The notes under the pieces: model-generated | What the model was told of the DNA's origin: nothing | Databases searched by the model: none | The model's input: only the letters and a program-made list of their open reading frames with translations | Source of the DNA: Nitrospina sp. | Lineage (GTDB): Bacteria > Nitrospinota > Nitrospinia > Nitrospinales > VA-1 | Length of the DNA: 64,000 nucleotides | Assembly: GCA_018673915.1 (NCBI GenBank) | Contig: JABHBK010000058.1 | Span: 23,858 to 87,857 of the forward strand | Direction of reading: 5' to 3' | In this document: positions 1 through 8,981 of the stretch, in pieces | Layout: every line of letters starts with the position of its first letter | Position numbering within the stretch: position 1 is the first letter of the stretch | Made by a program: the position numbers and the translations under genes

Positions 1-146
1 GTGCGATCCCCGACAAACTCGTTGACACCAAAACTGCGGCTGTCAATGCGGACCATTTGTTCGAGCGTTTGTAAGTGCTTTTGCACAAGTTCTGAGTCAG
101 GACGAATGACTTCAGAACCAAGCGACCCGATAAGTTCTGGGCTCAT
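1..146 (-). CDS. Partial CDS (N-terminal 48 residues), possible M20-type metallopeptidase
   Basis: The start codon is ATG at 146 and the gene runs off the left edge of the window. The visible residues begin MSPELIGSLGSEV and include RIDSRSFGVNEFVGDR. A short 'V-R-I-D-S-R-S' stretch after an N-terminal helix resembles the opening of M20/ArgE-type peptidases, but the metal-binding residues lie outside the window. The ATG overlaps the TGA stop of the upstream radical SAM gene as ATGA (143-146), so the two are probably translationally coupled. That overlap is the main support that the frame is real; the family call is weak. Confidence 0.5.
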   Translation of the reverse strand, partial: MSPELIGSLGSEVIRPDSELVQKHLQTLEQMVRIDSRSFGVNEFVGDR

Positions 147-1612
147 TTAATGGAAACAGTGGACGCAGGAGCTGAGGATGAAGATTCATGATGAACCAAA
201 AAGTCAGTGGAATGATGGTTTTTCACGATGATCCAATTATAAAATCGTTTAAGCAGGAATTTGAAGTGACGATAATTTTTAATACTCATCAGGTTACGGA
301 TCAATACCCTAGGACGAAAATAAAATTTTAAAAATGCTTTCTTCTTAATTGCTAAAAGTTCTTCCCTATCAATTCCCTGTGGGGTGTAAGCGGCACTCAT
401 AATATAATAATGATCCCAATCCACATTTTCTATCTCACCGTTTTCCTCAAGCTGATGGTAACTTTCAGTACCGGGAAGCGGTAAATAGGTAAAATAATTG
501 GCTCTTAATAGTGGAAGCTCCATGGACAAGTCAATAGTATCCTGAATGGTTTCCAGGGTCTCTTCGGGAAAGCCCAGAATAAAAAAAGCAGCAATATCAA
601 AACCATGCTTTTTTATCAATTTCACGTCCTGATGAATTTTGTGAACCTTGGTCCCCTTCTTCATTTTTTTTAAAATTTCATCATTCCCAGATTCCACAGC
701 AATACTCACCAGATAGAGCCCCGCCTTTTTTAACAATTCAAGCAATTCATCGTCAAGATAGTCCATACGAATGCCATTGGGCATTGCCAAACTGATATCC
801 AAGTTCAGACTGAGAATTCCTCTCACAATTACTTTTGCGTACTCGATATCCTGGGTAAAATTATCATCAACAATATGAAATTCCCGAATTCCATAATTAT
901 GATAAAGGTTAGATATATTTCTCAGGACATACTCTTTCGAGTGATGGCGCAGTTTCTTGCCAGATAGGATGGGGGCCGAGCAGAATGTACAAGAGTATGG
1001 GCAACCTCTTGTCGTGATAATAGGAGCAATCGGAAACTTATTAAAAAAAGCACCATGTTGCGATTCTGGATATAAGTCAGGTCGAATCAAGTCCCACGCC
1101 GGATCGCCCAGCCGATCTAAATCATCTTCCATATTTCCTGGGTTAACGACATATTCCTTATCATTTTTCCAGACCAGACCTGGAATCGAGGCATAGTCCG
1201 ACTCAATTGCTGGGTCATCCAGCATATCTATGAATTTCGGGAAACCCGTTTCGGCCTCTCCGGCAAAGGCAAAATCAAGGTCCTTATGCAGATTATCAAA
1301 AGCCCGAACCGGATCACTGGAAATATGTGCTCCCCCGACCACTGTGACAATGCCTGGGTCCCAATCCTTGGTCACCCTTAAAAGCTTTCTTACATTACCC
1401 AAGTCAAAGGTATAACATTGGATACCGACTAAGTCTGGACGAAAATCCTTCAAAATTCGATGGGCAAATCCGTTGGGGCCAATATCTTCCTTAATACAAT
1501 CAAGAATTATGACTTCATGGCGGTCACGAATCGCCTCGGCCAGATACGCAAGGCCCAAAGAAGGCTGAATATGATCGCTCAAATTATTGGGTTTAACTAA
1601 AAGAACCTTCAT
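143..1612 (-). CDS. B12-binding-domain radical SAM protein
   Basis: This protein of about 489 residues has an N-terminal cobalamin-binding-like Rossmann domain (starts MKVLLVKPNN; the GGAHISSDP loop is typical of the family). The radical SAM core follows, with the cluster motif CPYSCTFC (CxxxCxxC) preceded by TTRG. The family carries out radical methylations or rearrangements; the substrate cannot be told from sequence. I chose the ATG at 1612 rather than an in-frame ATG 51 bases upstream because the B12 domain begins immediately after it; neither has a clear Shine-Dalgarno. The 3' end overlaps the next gene by ATGA. The position at the edge of a glycan locus suggests a lipid or sugar modification role, which is inference. 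Confidence 0.9.
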   Translation of the reverse strand: MKVLLVKPNNLSDHIQPSLGLAYLAEAIRDRHEVIILDCIKEDIGPNGFAHRILKDFRPDLVGIQCYTFDLGNVRKLLRVTKDWDPGIVTVVGGAHISSDPVRAFDNLHKDLDFAFAGEAETGFPKFIDMLDDPAIESDYASIPGLVWKNDKEYVVNPGNMEDDLDRLGDPAWDLIRPDLYPESQHGAFFNKFPIAPIITTRGCPYSCTFCSAPILSGKKLRHHSKEYVLRNISNLYHNYGIREFHIVDDNFTQDIEYAKVIVRGILSLNLDISLAMPNGIRMDYLDDELLELLKKAGLYLVSIAVESGNDEILKKMKKGTKVHKIHQDVKLIKKHGFDIAAFFILGFPEETLETIQDTIDLSMELPLLRANYFTYLPLPGTESYHQLEENGEIENVDWDHYYIMSAAYTPQGIDREELLAIKKKAFLKFYFRPRVLIRNLMSIKNYRHFKFLLKRFYNWIIVKNHHSTDFLVHHESSSSAPASTVSIK

Positions 1613-2168
1613 TGTATCTGTGTATCCGTAGAAAAAATTAAACTTAATATATTTTATCGGCAAGCCACATTATCAGCTTAACATTTTGGCCCAAAATGTT
1701 AGGATTATCAATTTGTATGATAACATTGGCTCACTCAGGCTCTCTTTTCTTCATTTAGCATGTAACATTAGATCATCTACTGATGGGGGTTTCAAGGTTT
1801 TTGGGACCCTTAACCAATGTTTCTGCTAAGTATAAATTTTATTTCCCTCAAGTTTGATATGCTGCAAAACCTGCAAAACCTTTTTAGACTCTGTAAAATA
1901 TTAAAAACACGAGGAAATTGGCCTCTAATTCGCAAATCACAAGACCAGATATGGGGTTTCATTCTTTGCAAAAATGGTCTGATTCAAAAACCTTTTTTCT
2001 CTGCCATGATTTATTGGTTTCAAATGCTCAAAAGCCTGGATATTCTGATTTGGAGACTTGAAACCTTTGGGTTTTTGTTTAGCCCAAGGTTAAGCAATGA
2101 AGACAGGAAATATATAAACCAATCGTTAAAGTAATCTAGCGCTCATTCACCCATCGCCAAATAACCTT
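1613..2168. other. Intergenic region without a convincing gene
   Basis: This stretch is AT-rich. The only open frame of note (1817-2134, plus strand) has no ribosome binding site and a composition rich in Phe, Leu, Ile and Lys, as translated AT-rich DNA would give; I do not support it. The one structured element is a perfect palindrome at 1679-1701, listed separately. The two flanking genes are both on the minus strand, so this stretch should contain the promoter of the radical SAM gene. Confidence 0.6.
1679..1701. repeat. Perfect 11-bp inverted repeat with 1-base centre
   Basis: The arms TAACATTTTGG (1679-1689) and CCAAAATGTTA (1691-1701) are exact reverse complements around a single C. The absence of a loop and of a T-run argues against a terminator. 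The length and symmetry fit a dimeric repressor operator. It lies 67 bases upstream of the radical SAM start, where a promoter would be expected. Confidence 0.6.
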
Positions 2169-3938
2169 CTATTTATTTGATAAAAGGTAGATCTTTTCCG
2201 TCAGATTTGAAAATCCACCTGACTCTGCCTTTTCATATAGCTCCTTCACTCTTTTCCAATCAATACGCCCTTCTAGCCAGACAATATCTTCCGCCACTAT
2301 CTTCAAAGGCATATCCGAAAATTCCCGTTTCAAGTCCTCTTCCTTCATTACAACCCTGACTTGTTCATTAGTTTTAAGAAAACTTTTAAAATGCTCTGAG
2401 GTATATAGCTTTATAACCTTTTGTCCGGTTAACACTCCCAAACGAGCCCGCTGATTTCCTAACCGATAAATCGCAATGGAGCCAGAGAATTTTTCTGTCA
2501 AAATTCTTTCAGAAAACAACTTCATCGGATAACGATTAGCATAAGAAATCACCTCCCCGCTCAAGAAAGAAAAACCGAGAATCAGGGTCAAAGAAATAGT
2601 GACAATTTGCTTTCTGTTTTCCTGTGCTTTTAATAGCCTTAAAGCAACAACACCTCCTGCAATAAATATCAGGGGTAATATAAAAATCCGAAGAGGAACA
2701 TGATAAAACAAGTCAAGAGCATACAATGCCGAGCCTGAAGATACACCGGCTACTAATAAGATAACCCCTGTAAAAATGGCAGGAACTTTATAACCTAACC
2801 AACTCCATCCGCCTTTAAAATTTTCCAAGTCTACAAAAAATTTTGCGGTAAGCATAGCAACCGCCGATGAGGCTGGAAGCATATAACGACTATGTTCTGT
2901 TCGAACGAGAACAAATAAAACCAAACACACTAGAACCCAGATGTAACAAAATAAAATCGATTCATTCTCTCTTAAAAATAACAACCTGATTTTGGACTTA
3001 AAGTTAAGGGGGACTTTCTTAAAATATTCTAGCAATCCTGAGGCCGGAGAAGGGGAGTAACTATAAAATCCAAATTGATGCAGGACCGCTATGAAAAAAA
3101 ACAATGACCATGGCAGGTGATAGCGAAATAACACTCCGAAATAATAAAGGCTGAACGGAGTAGCATGAACCAACCGTCCCTTTATCTCATTCCCAATAAT
3201 GTGATCTTTAAATTGATCTCCATGCAGAAAATACATGGTAGCAAACCATGGAAGGACTAATAACAGGAAAATAATGATACCCTGTCCAATGCGAAATTGA
3301 GGTGAAAATTCCCACCGCTTGGTTGTCACAATAAAAACCAGTGCAATGATACCAGGGATTAGAATTGCTGGGGGGCCCTTGACCATAAACCCTAGAGACA
3401 TTGCCACGTAAAACAAATAAATTTCAGATCTTTTCTTGAAATCACTCTGAAACGAACGCACAAAATAATAGAGGGATAAAAGAATAAAGAAACTCATAAC
3501 AATGTCCGTCGTGGCCCATCGCGAGATCTGGAAGTGTAAAAAAGTAGATGGCAAAATTAAAATACTATAAAAGCCTATTCGCCCCTCAAACAATCGACAG
3601 GAAATTAGATATAGAAGGCCAATGGTGAGACTCCCAAAAAAAGCGGAGGTTAGTCGCGCCGAATCTAAAGAAACGCCAAATATTTTGTATGAAATGGATA
3701 CCATCCAGTAGTATAGGATTGGTTTAGCAAAACGTTTTTTATCGTTATAGACAGGGGTCAGGTAATCGCCCGACTCCACCATATTGCGGGAGGACTCAAC
3801 ATAAAAATTCTCATCACTATGATAAGGCGGAACTCCGCCGAGTTTATAGGTCAAGGCAATAAAACAAAAAACCAACCAGAAGAATACCAGTTGTTTTTCA
3901 GTGGCTTTGCTGAAATAATCGCTGGGAAAAGTGGGCAT
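2169..3938 (-). CDS. GT-C family (GT39, ArnT/PMT-like) membrane glycosyltransferase
   Basis: This protein of 589 residues has a first membrane segment at about residues 18-34 and then the acidic external loop GGVPPYHSDENFYVESS. The Asp-Glu pair near residue 42 is the catalytic-type acidic motif of ArnT/PMT enzymes. A conserved-looking KPILYYW stretch and about ten further hydrophobic segments follow, with a soluble C-terminal tail from roughly residue 490. Family members move a sugar from a polyprenyl-phosphate donor to lipid A, glycan or protein on the periplasmic face. It heads the glycan locus and is divergent from the next GT-C gene at 4114. Substrate is unknown. Confidence 0.85.
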   Translation of the reverse strand: MPTFPSDYFSKATEKQLVFFWLVFCFIALTYKLGGVPPYHSDENFYVESSRNMVESGDYLTPVYNDKKRFAKPILYYWMVSISYKIFGVSLDSARLTSAFFGSLTIGLLYLISCRLFEGRIGFYSILILPSTFLHFQISRWATTDIVMSFFILLSLYYFVRSFQSDFKKRSEIYLFYVAMSLGFMVKGPPAILIPGIIALVFIVTTKRWEFSPQFRIGQGIIIFLLLVLPWFATMYFLHGDQFKDHIIGNEIKGRLVHATPFSLYYFGVLFRYHLPWSLFFFIAVLHQFGFYSYSPSPASGLLEYFKKVPLNFKSKIRLLFLRENESILFCYIWVLVCLVLFVLVRTEHSRYMLPASSAVAMLTAKFFVDLENFKGGWSWLGYKVPAIFTGVILLVAGVSSGSALYALDLFYHVPLRIFILPLIFIAGGVVALRLLKAQENRKQIVTISLTLILGFSFLSGEVISYANRYPMKLFSERILTEKFSGSIAIYRLGNQRARLGVLTGQKVIKLYTSEHFKSFLKTNEQVRVVMKEEDLKREFSDMPLKIVAEDIVWLEGRIDWKRVKELYEKAESGGFSNLTEKIYLLSNK

Positions 3939-4113
3939 ATAATAAAGCGAAACAATTGAAACTAAAGTTTTGAAGAACGCATTTTTGCAAAGGGGCTAGT
4001 CCGGCATCATTAATATACACAATATTAGAGCGATTTGGACTCTGAAAAATAATCCTGCTAAAAGGACGAGGGGCCTCCTCGACATCATCATAAAGACTTC
4101 CTGCTAAATTCGT

Positions 4114-6498
4114 ATGAAACCATCAATTTCTCTCACCGACTCCCGGTCAGAACAAAAATATTTCAGATATTTTTTATGCCTGATAATCCTTTGGGTATGG
4201 GGTAGCAATGCCATTTGGATGATGTTAGATAATCGCCCTCCCGCCTGGGATCAGGGGGGCCATTTGCGCTACACATTTCATTATTGGCAAGCCTTGACTT
4301 CCGGCTCGGAGAACTGGTGGATTGACTTACTAAATGTTGAGCCCTTTTATCCGCCTTTTTTTCATTTATCCTTAATTCCCTTTTCTATATTATTTGGTTT
4401 TACTCTAGACACCGCCATTATAGCTAATTCATTCTACCTGACCGTTTCCATCCTCTCTACCTATGGCATTGGAAAACATCTTTACAACCGCCGTGTCGGG
4501 CTGATTGCCAGCTTCCTAATATCTTGCTACCCCTATATTGTCAACATGTCGCGGGAATATCTAATTAGTACCATGCTGACTACTGCAGTCGCTCTAACTT
4601 ATTATTTATTCCTCAAATCTAAAAATTTTGAGGACAGGACCTTTTCAATACTCTTTAGCTTAGTCTATGCTTGCGGCTTGATGATTAAATGGACTTTTTT
4701 AGTCTACACATTGCCGGTCGTTCTTGCTGGCTTATTTAGCGGGACTCTTTCTACCCAAAAAAGAATTGCACAATGCGCATATTATATGGGCCTGGTTTTT
4801 AGTTTGCTGGTTCTTCCTTTCTTTATTTTCATCTCAGGAAAAATCAGCGGACTTTTTCTTTTGGTGGAATTTGTTTTAATCGGACTATTAGTTAAAAAAT
4901 ATTCAGCGGACCTTCTTTCCCCACAAAAACTGTTAAACCTGGTTGCCCTGACTTGCATAGCAGTGCTGGTCTGTTTCCCATGGTATGCCCACAATCTAAT
5001 AAATGTTTCTATAGGAATGTCCAAATTCGGATTCCCAACCGAAGTACTTAAAGGACACATGGATTGGGATCTTCCTATTTGGGGATTTTATATAGAAATG
5101 GCTGAACGGCAAATGGGAATGCCTTTATTAATACTTTTTATATTTTCTCTTATTTTTTTTCTAATAAATAAAAATGGTACTAACCGAATCGTTTTAACGT
5201 GGGCAATATTACCGATCATTTTATTTACCTTTATAAACAATAAAGGTGCCCGATACACTATGCCTGCCCTGCCAGCCATGGCACTTATTTCTTCATTAGC
5301 CTTAACTCAAATTCAGAGCCTCCCTTGGCGCAAAGTTTTTTTTGCCTTTACGGGAATCTTGGGATTGGCAACAGCATTAAACGCGGGCTTCAACACTGGA
5401 AGTATTCCTTTGCCTTTCTTAGGAGGCCAGTTATTTGGTTCTAAAAACCCGCCTATTACCCAAACCTGGCCCATAGATCGAATTCTTGATGATATTATTA
5501 TTGAGGCTGACCCAAGTCCTGGCGAATTCCTGACCGTCCGCACCCTGACCAACCACATGTTTTTCCAAAGAGGGGGTTTTCGCGACACCGCTGAAATTCG
5601 CGGACTACCTATAGTAATGAAAAGTGTGAAAAGAAATGTTGGAGAGATGACAGACTTTTTTATCACGAAAACCGGGGATTTTGGGGAACACGCATTTAGA
5701 GATATAAACCCCAAGTTAACCCGATTGTTGGAGAATCCAGCTCTCCTAAAAACCTTCACGACCTTTAAAACCTACCCTCTTCCAGATGGATCAAAAGGTT
5801 TAGTTTTGAAAAAAAATATTCAACCCGCTACATATCTCCATGGAGTAGACAACCTTGAGGCAATTGGCAAACGATTTTTAACGGCCTTTTCCCAATACCC
5901 TATCTACGGAATCAAAGATGCGGCTAATTTAGAAATATCCATCATTCCCTCAGAAAACCCCAGTGACATTTTCTTGGGTCGCTACAAGCAAATAAAAATC
6001 AAAGCAGATTCCGTGGTTAGTAATAAAATTAGACTTTATGACTTTGAGCTGATCTTTGAGGATATTCAAATCAATATTTATGATCTGTTGCTTAATAACA
6101 AGCTAATCCTGTTCGATCTTGAAAGGATAACCCCTAAATGGACACTGAACTTTGATTCCCTTGAACAAGATGCTTATAAAGCCATGAAGAAAAGAGGTAA
6201 AGTTAATATTGAAGGTTTTGACAACCGTATTTTACTTCATGCCAGCTACACCCTTCCTCAAGGGAAAACCGTGGAAGGATCAGCCCAAATTAAGCTGCTG
6301 TTTTCTCCCGGGGAAAGTATTAAACCCACGGTCGAGTTTATTAAATTGGGTCCTTTCGATATACCTTCAATTTTATTTCGAAGGATCACTGACAAAAAAA
6401 TTATTTTAACATCTACACACGGGTGGCCACTGGAAACTAATATCCAATCAATCCGGATTCACCCGCGCAAACTAGAAATCAACCCAACCATAAACTGA
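4114..6498 (+). CDS. GT-C membrane glycosyltransferase with C-terminal DUF2993/LmeA-like domain
   Basis: This protein of 794 residues is unusually long for its family. Residues 20-430 carry about ten membrane segments. The first external loop has PPAWDQGGHLRYTF (Asp46), the acidic motif of GT39-type enzymes. After a soluble linker, residues about 590-794 have an alternating beta pattern (GRYKQIKIKADSV, then FDNRILLHASYTLPQG, ending RIHPRKLEIN). I read this as a DUF2993/LmeA-type lipid-binding domain. If right, the enzyme carries its own lipid-substrate handling module. The downstream GT4 gene starts 6 bases after the stop, indicating one operon. The N-terminal call is firm; the C-terminal domain is pattern recognition and needs a profile search. 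Confidence 0.8.
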   Translation: MKPSISLTDSRSEQKYFRYFLCLIILWVWGSNAIWMMLDNRPPAWDQGGHLRYTFHYWQALTSGSENWWIDLLNVEPFYPPFFHLSLIPFSILFGFTLDTAIIANSFYLTVSILSTYGIGKHLYNRRVGLIASFLISCYPYIVNMSREYLISTMLTTAVALTYYLFLKSKNFEDRTFSILFSLVYACGLMIKWTFLVYTLPVVLAGLFSGTLSTQKRIAQCAYYMGLVFSLLVLPFFIFISGKISGLFLLVEFVLIGLLVKKYSADLLSPQKLLNLVALTCIAVLVCFPWYAHNLINVSIGMSKFGFPTEVLKGHMDWDLPIWGFYIEMAERQMGMPLLILFIFSLIFFLINKNGTNRIVLTWAILPIILFTFINNKGARYTMPALPAMALISSLALTQIQSLPWRKVFFAFTGILGLATALNAGFNTGSIPLPFLGGQLFGSKNPPITQTWPIDRILDDIIIEADPSPGEFLTVRTLTNHMFFQRGGFRDTAEIRGLPIVMKSVKRNVGEMTDFFITKTGDFGEHAFRDINPKLTRLLENPALLKTFTTFKTYPLPDGSKGLVLKKNIQPATYLHGVDNLEAIGKRFLTAFSQYPIYGIKDAANLEISIIPSENPSDIFLGRYKQIKIKADSVVSNKIRLYDFELIFEDIQINIYDLLLNNKLILFDLERITPKWTLNFDSLEQDAYKAMKKRGKVNIEGFDNRILLHASYTLPQGKTVEGSAQIKLLFSPGESIKPTVEFIKLGPFDIPSILFRRITDKKIILTSTHGWPLETNIQSIRIHPRKLEINPTIN

Positions 6499-6504
6499 TT
6501 TACT

Positions 6505-7638
6505 GTGAAAATTTGCCTACTCTGCTTTGATATTTCCAATAACTCCTTTGGGAGAACCGCTTTACTTGCCAGCGCACTCGCAACTCGGCATGACGTAGAA
6601 ATTATCGGCACCTCAAGGAACGGGGATATCTGGTACCCAATGCGCAACATCGATATTCCTGTCCGAATATATTCTTGGAAACGTTATCCAGCTTTTTTCT
6701 CTACAATTTTTAAAATGGTCCGGGAAATGGACGCAGATATTTTTATCGCCTGTAAATTGCGTCCCACTAGTTTCGGTATCGCTTTATTAAAAAAATGGTT
6801 CACAGGAAAACCCGTTATGGTAGATATCGAGGACTGGGAACTGGGGTTCTATTATCACTCTGGATTCTGGGGGCGTGTTGGTCGCTTTTTGAATTTTTCC
6901 AATCCAAATGGTTTACCCTACACATGGCTCATGGAAAAGCTTATTGGCTTTGCAGATTCCATCATAGTTAGTAACAAGTTTTTGCAAAATCGTTTCACAG
7001 GGTGCTTAATTCCTCATTGCCGGGATACTACAATATTGGATCCTGATCTTTTTAATGACCAGGAAATTAAACAATCGCTCGGGCTGGAAGGAAATCGAGT
7101 AATCATGTTTTTAGGTACCCCTCGGCCTCACAAGGGCATTGACGACCTGATCCAGGCGGTTGAGAGCTTGGATTACCCGGATGTTCGACTTGTCTTTATT
7201 GGTGCCGAACCCTCTTTCCAATCGCGCCAGGGTAATTCATTTTTAAACAAAAAAAAGGTAGTGGTACTTCCTAAAATCCCCTTTGACGAGCTTCCCAAAC
7301 ATCTCTCGGCCGCGGATATCCTGGTTGTTCCTCAAAGAGACACAACGGATACTCAGGGGCAAATCCCGGCAAAATTATTCGATGCCATGGCAATGGCAAT
7401 ACCCGTAATCACTACCCATGTCTCAGATATTCCAGAAGTACTCGGAGGAAATGGTTACCTTGTTCAACCCGGGAAACCTGAAGAACTTACTCGTACTCTT
7501 AAGTATGTTCTCGACCACCCTGAAGAAGCCAAAGAAAAAGGCCTTCGGGCAAGACAACGGTGTGTAGACCTCTACGACATTAAAGTCATGGAGACAAAAT
7601 TACAAAGCTTAATCGAAAAATTAGTTGATCCTGCATAA
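6505..7638 (+). CDS. GT4 family glycosyltransferase
   Basis: This 377-residue, GT-B fold enzyme has an N-terminal acceptor domain (starts MKICLLCFD), then the donor domain with VIMFLGTPRPHKGIDDLI near residue 200 and DTQGQIPAKLFDAMAMAIPV near 290. These are typical of nucleotide-sugar-dependent GT4 enzymes. The start is GTG at 6505, six bases after the preceding GT-C gene. It is presumably cytoplasmic or membrane-peripheral, adding a sugar to a lipid-linked glycan. Donor and acceptor are unknown. Confidence 0.85.
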   Translation: MKICLLCFDISNNSFGRTALLASALATRHDVEIIGTSRNGDIWYPMRNIDIPVRIYSWKRYPAFFSTIFKMVREMDADIFIACKLRPTSFGIALLKKWFTGKPVMVDIEDWELGFYYHSGFWGRVGRFLNFSNPNGLPYTWLMEKLIGFADSIIVSNKFLQNRFTGCLIPHCRDTTILDPDLFNDQEIKQSLGLEGNRVIMFLGTPRPHKGIDDLIQAVESLDYPDVRLVFIGAEPSFQSRQGNSFLNKKKVVVLPKIPFDELPKHLSAADILVVPQRDTTDTQGQIPAKLFDAMAMAIPVITTHVSDIPEVLGGNGYLVQPGKPEELTRTLKYVLDHPEEAKEKGLRARQRCVDLYDIKVMETKLQSLIEKLVDPA

Positions 7639-7640
7639 TG

Positions 7641-7686
7641 GGAATAGACATTTCCATTCCTTAAAATCCGTTTTGTTAGGATTTTA
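7641..7686. repeat. Two adjacent inverted repeats after a GT4 gene
   Basis: GGAAT (7642-7646 region) pairs with ATTCC just before 7661, and TAAAATCC (7662-7669) pairs perfectly with GGATTTTA (7679-7686) across a 9-base loop. They lie immediately 3' of the GT4 stop codon. There is no T-run after either, so they are not classical Rho-independent terminators, but they could stabilise the transcript 3' end. Confidence 0.4.
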
Positions 7687-7777
7687 CGCATGATTTAATA
7701 TAGTTTATAATTAATATATACCGTTGGCCCATTTGCTGATTTTAGCTTCGCTTTTCTGAAAGGAGTTCTAACGGATT

Positions 7778-8839
7778 TTGCTAAGTTTCCCTCGTGATAA
7801 ATTACCCAAAAACCCAAAGATTCTTATAATCAAATTACGCTCCATTGGGGACGTGGTTTACAATACGGCGGTTTATACCCCTTTGAAAAGAAGTTTTCCT
7901 GATTGCCATTTAACCGTACTGGTTGAAAATTTTTCCATAGATTTGGTTCGCCATCATCCGGACGTTGACCAGGTTTTATGTTTTGATAAAAATTCCGGGT
8001 TACGGCAACTAGATTTTTATTTCCGACTTTTTGCCAACCGATATGATGTGGTGATTGATATGCATGAGGGGACACGGGGAGCCGTCATGTGCTTTGTCAC
8101 TCAGGCTCCCTACCGCGTTGGGCACAAATTTGCGAAACGGTCTTTCCTGTATAATGTGAAACTTGAATTTGGAGATCTCAACCCCAAGCATCCCATCGAT
8201 TATCAAGTGGCCTTGATAAAAAAAATGGGCGTTGAATTTGATGAAATTTCTCCTTCCATTCACATTTCAGATTCGTCAAAATCTAAAGCTGACGAATTAT
8301 TGCATGCAGAAAAAATAGACCGTCCGGATCCGTTCTGCATTTTGCATCCTGGAGCGAAGACTTATGACCGCTGGGAAGCTGAAAAATTTGCGGAACTCGC
8401 TGACGCGATTTATTCTCAGTATCAAATGAAAACATTATTTACCTGCGGTCCAGGACAAAAATTCCTGGTCGATGAAATAATTCCAAAAATAAAGAAAGCC
8501 CCTTACGCTTTTCTCAGCACAAATCTGCAAGAGCTTGGAGCCATTACACAAAGAGCCCAATTTGTGGTATGCCATGATGGGGGTTATATGCATTTCGCCT
8601 CAGCTCTTGGAGCCCCGGTAGTAGGCATGTTTGGATGGACGAACCCCAGGATTTGGCACCCTCCCGGTAACAACACAACTATTGTTTCAAAGGAAATTGA
8701 GTGTCGGCCTTGCAACTTAAAAACCAGAAAGGAAGAATGCTGGAATGGTCGGCCCGAATGCAAAAGCCTCATCATGGTGGAGGATATTATTTCTGCGATT
8801 TCCAAAGTATATCCCGTGTCCACAAATACTGCGGGCTGA
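7778..8839 (+). CDS. GT9 family heptosyltransferase-like enzyme
   Basis: This 353-residue protein opens with KILIIKLRSIGDVVYNTAVY, the 'SxGD' acceptor-site motif of heptosyltransferases (WaaC/WaaF/RfaQ type). The C-terminal half has CHDGGYMHFASALGAPVVGMFG, the ADP-heptose-binding region with the family's SG/DGG-x-H-x-A-x-A-x-GxP pattern. The start is TTG at 7778 with AGGAG at 7761-7765. Three closely spaced Cys (CRPC, EECWNGRPEC) near residue 310 are common in this family. It implies an LPS core or comparable heptose-containing glycan, consistent with the surrounding GT4 genes. Confidence 0.85.
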   Translation: MLSFPRDKLPKNPKILIIKLRSIGDVVYNTAVYTPLKRSFPDCHLTVLVENFSIDLVRHHPDVDQVLCFDKNSGLRQLDFYFRLFANRYDVVIDMHEGTRGAVMCFVTQAPYRVGHKFAKRSFLYNVKLEFGDLNPKHPIDYQVALIKKMGVEFDEISPSIHISDSSKSKADELLHAEKIDRPDPFCILHPGAKTYDRWEAEKFAELADAIYSQYQMKTLFTCGPGQKFLVDEIIPKIKKAPYAFLSTNLQELGAITQRAQFVVCHDGGYMHFASALGAPVVGMFGWTNPRIWHPPGNNTTIVSKEIECRPCNLKTRKEECWNGRPECKSLIMVEDIISAISKVYPVSTNTAG

Positions 8840-8981
8840 AAATTGCTATTTGCTCTTTTTGTACCTGCCCAATAGCTTATTCCATATGAAACTTTGCTAA
8901 CCATCGACACGCAAAGACCAGTATGCTAAATTACAAAAAGTTCTGTTCAACAGATAATCACTCTACCTTCGAGTTCCTTTT

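Noticed and set aside
1817..2134. Open frame of 105 codons on the plus strand in the gap near 2 kb
   Set aside because: No ribosome binding site, composition dominated by Phe, Leu, Ile and Lys as expected from translating AT-rich DNA, no recognisable motif, and opposite to both neighbours.
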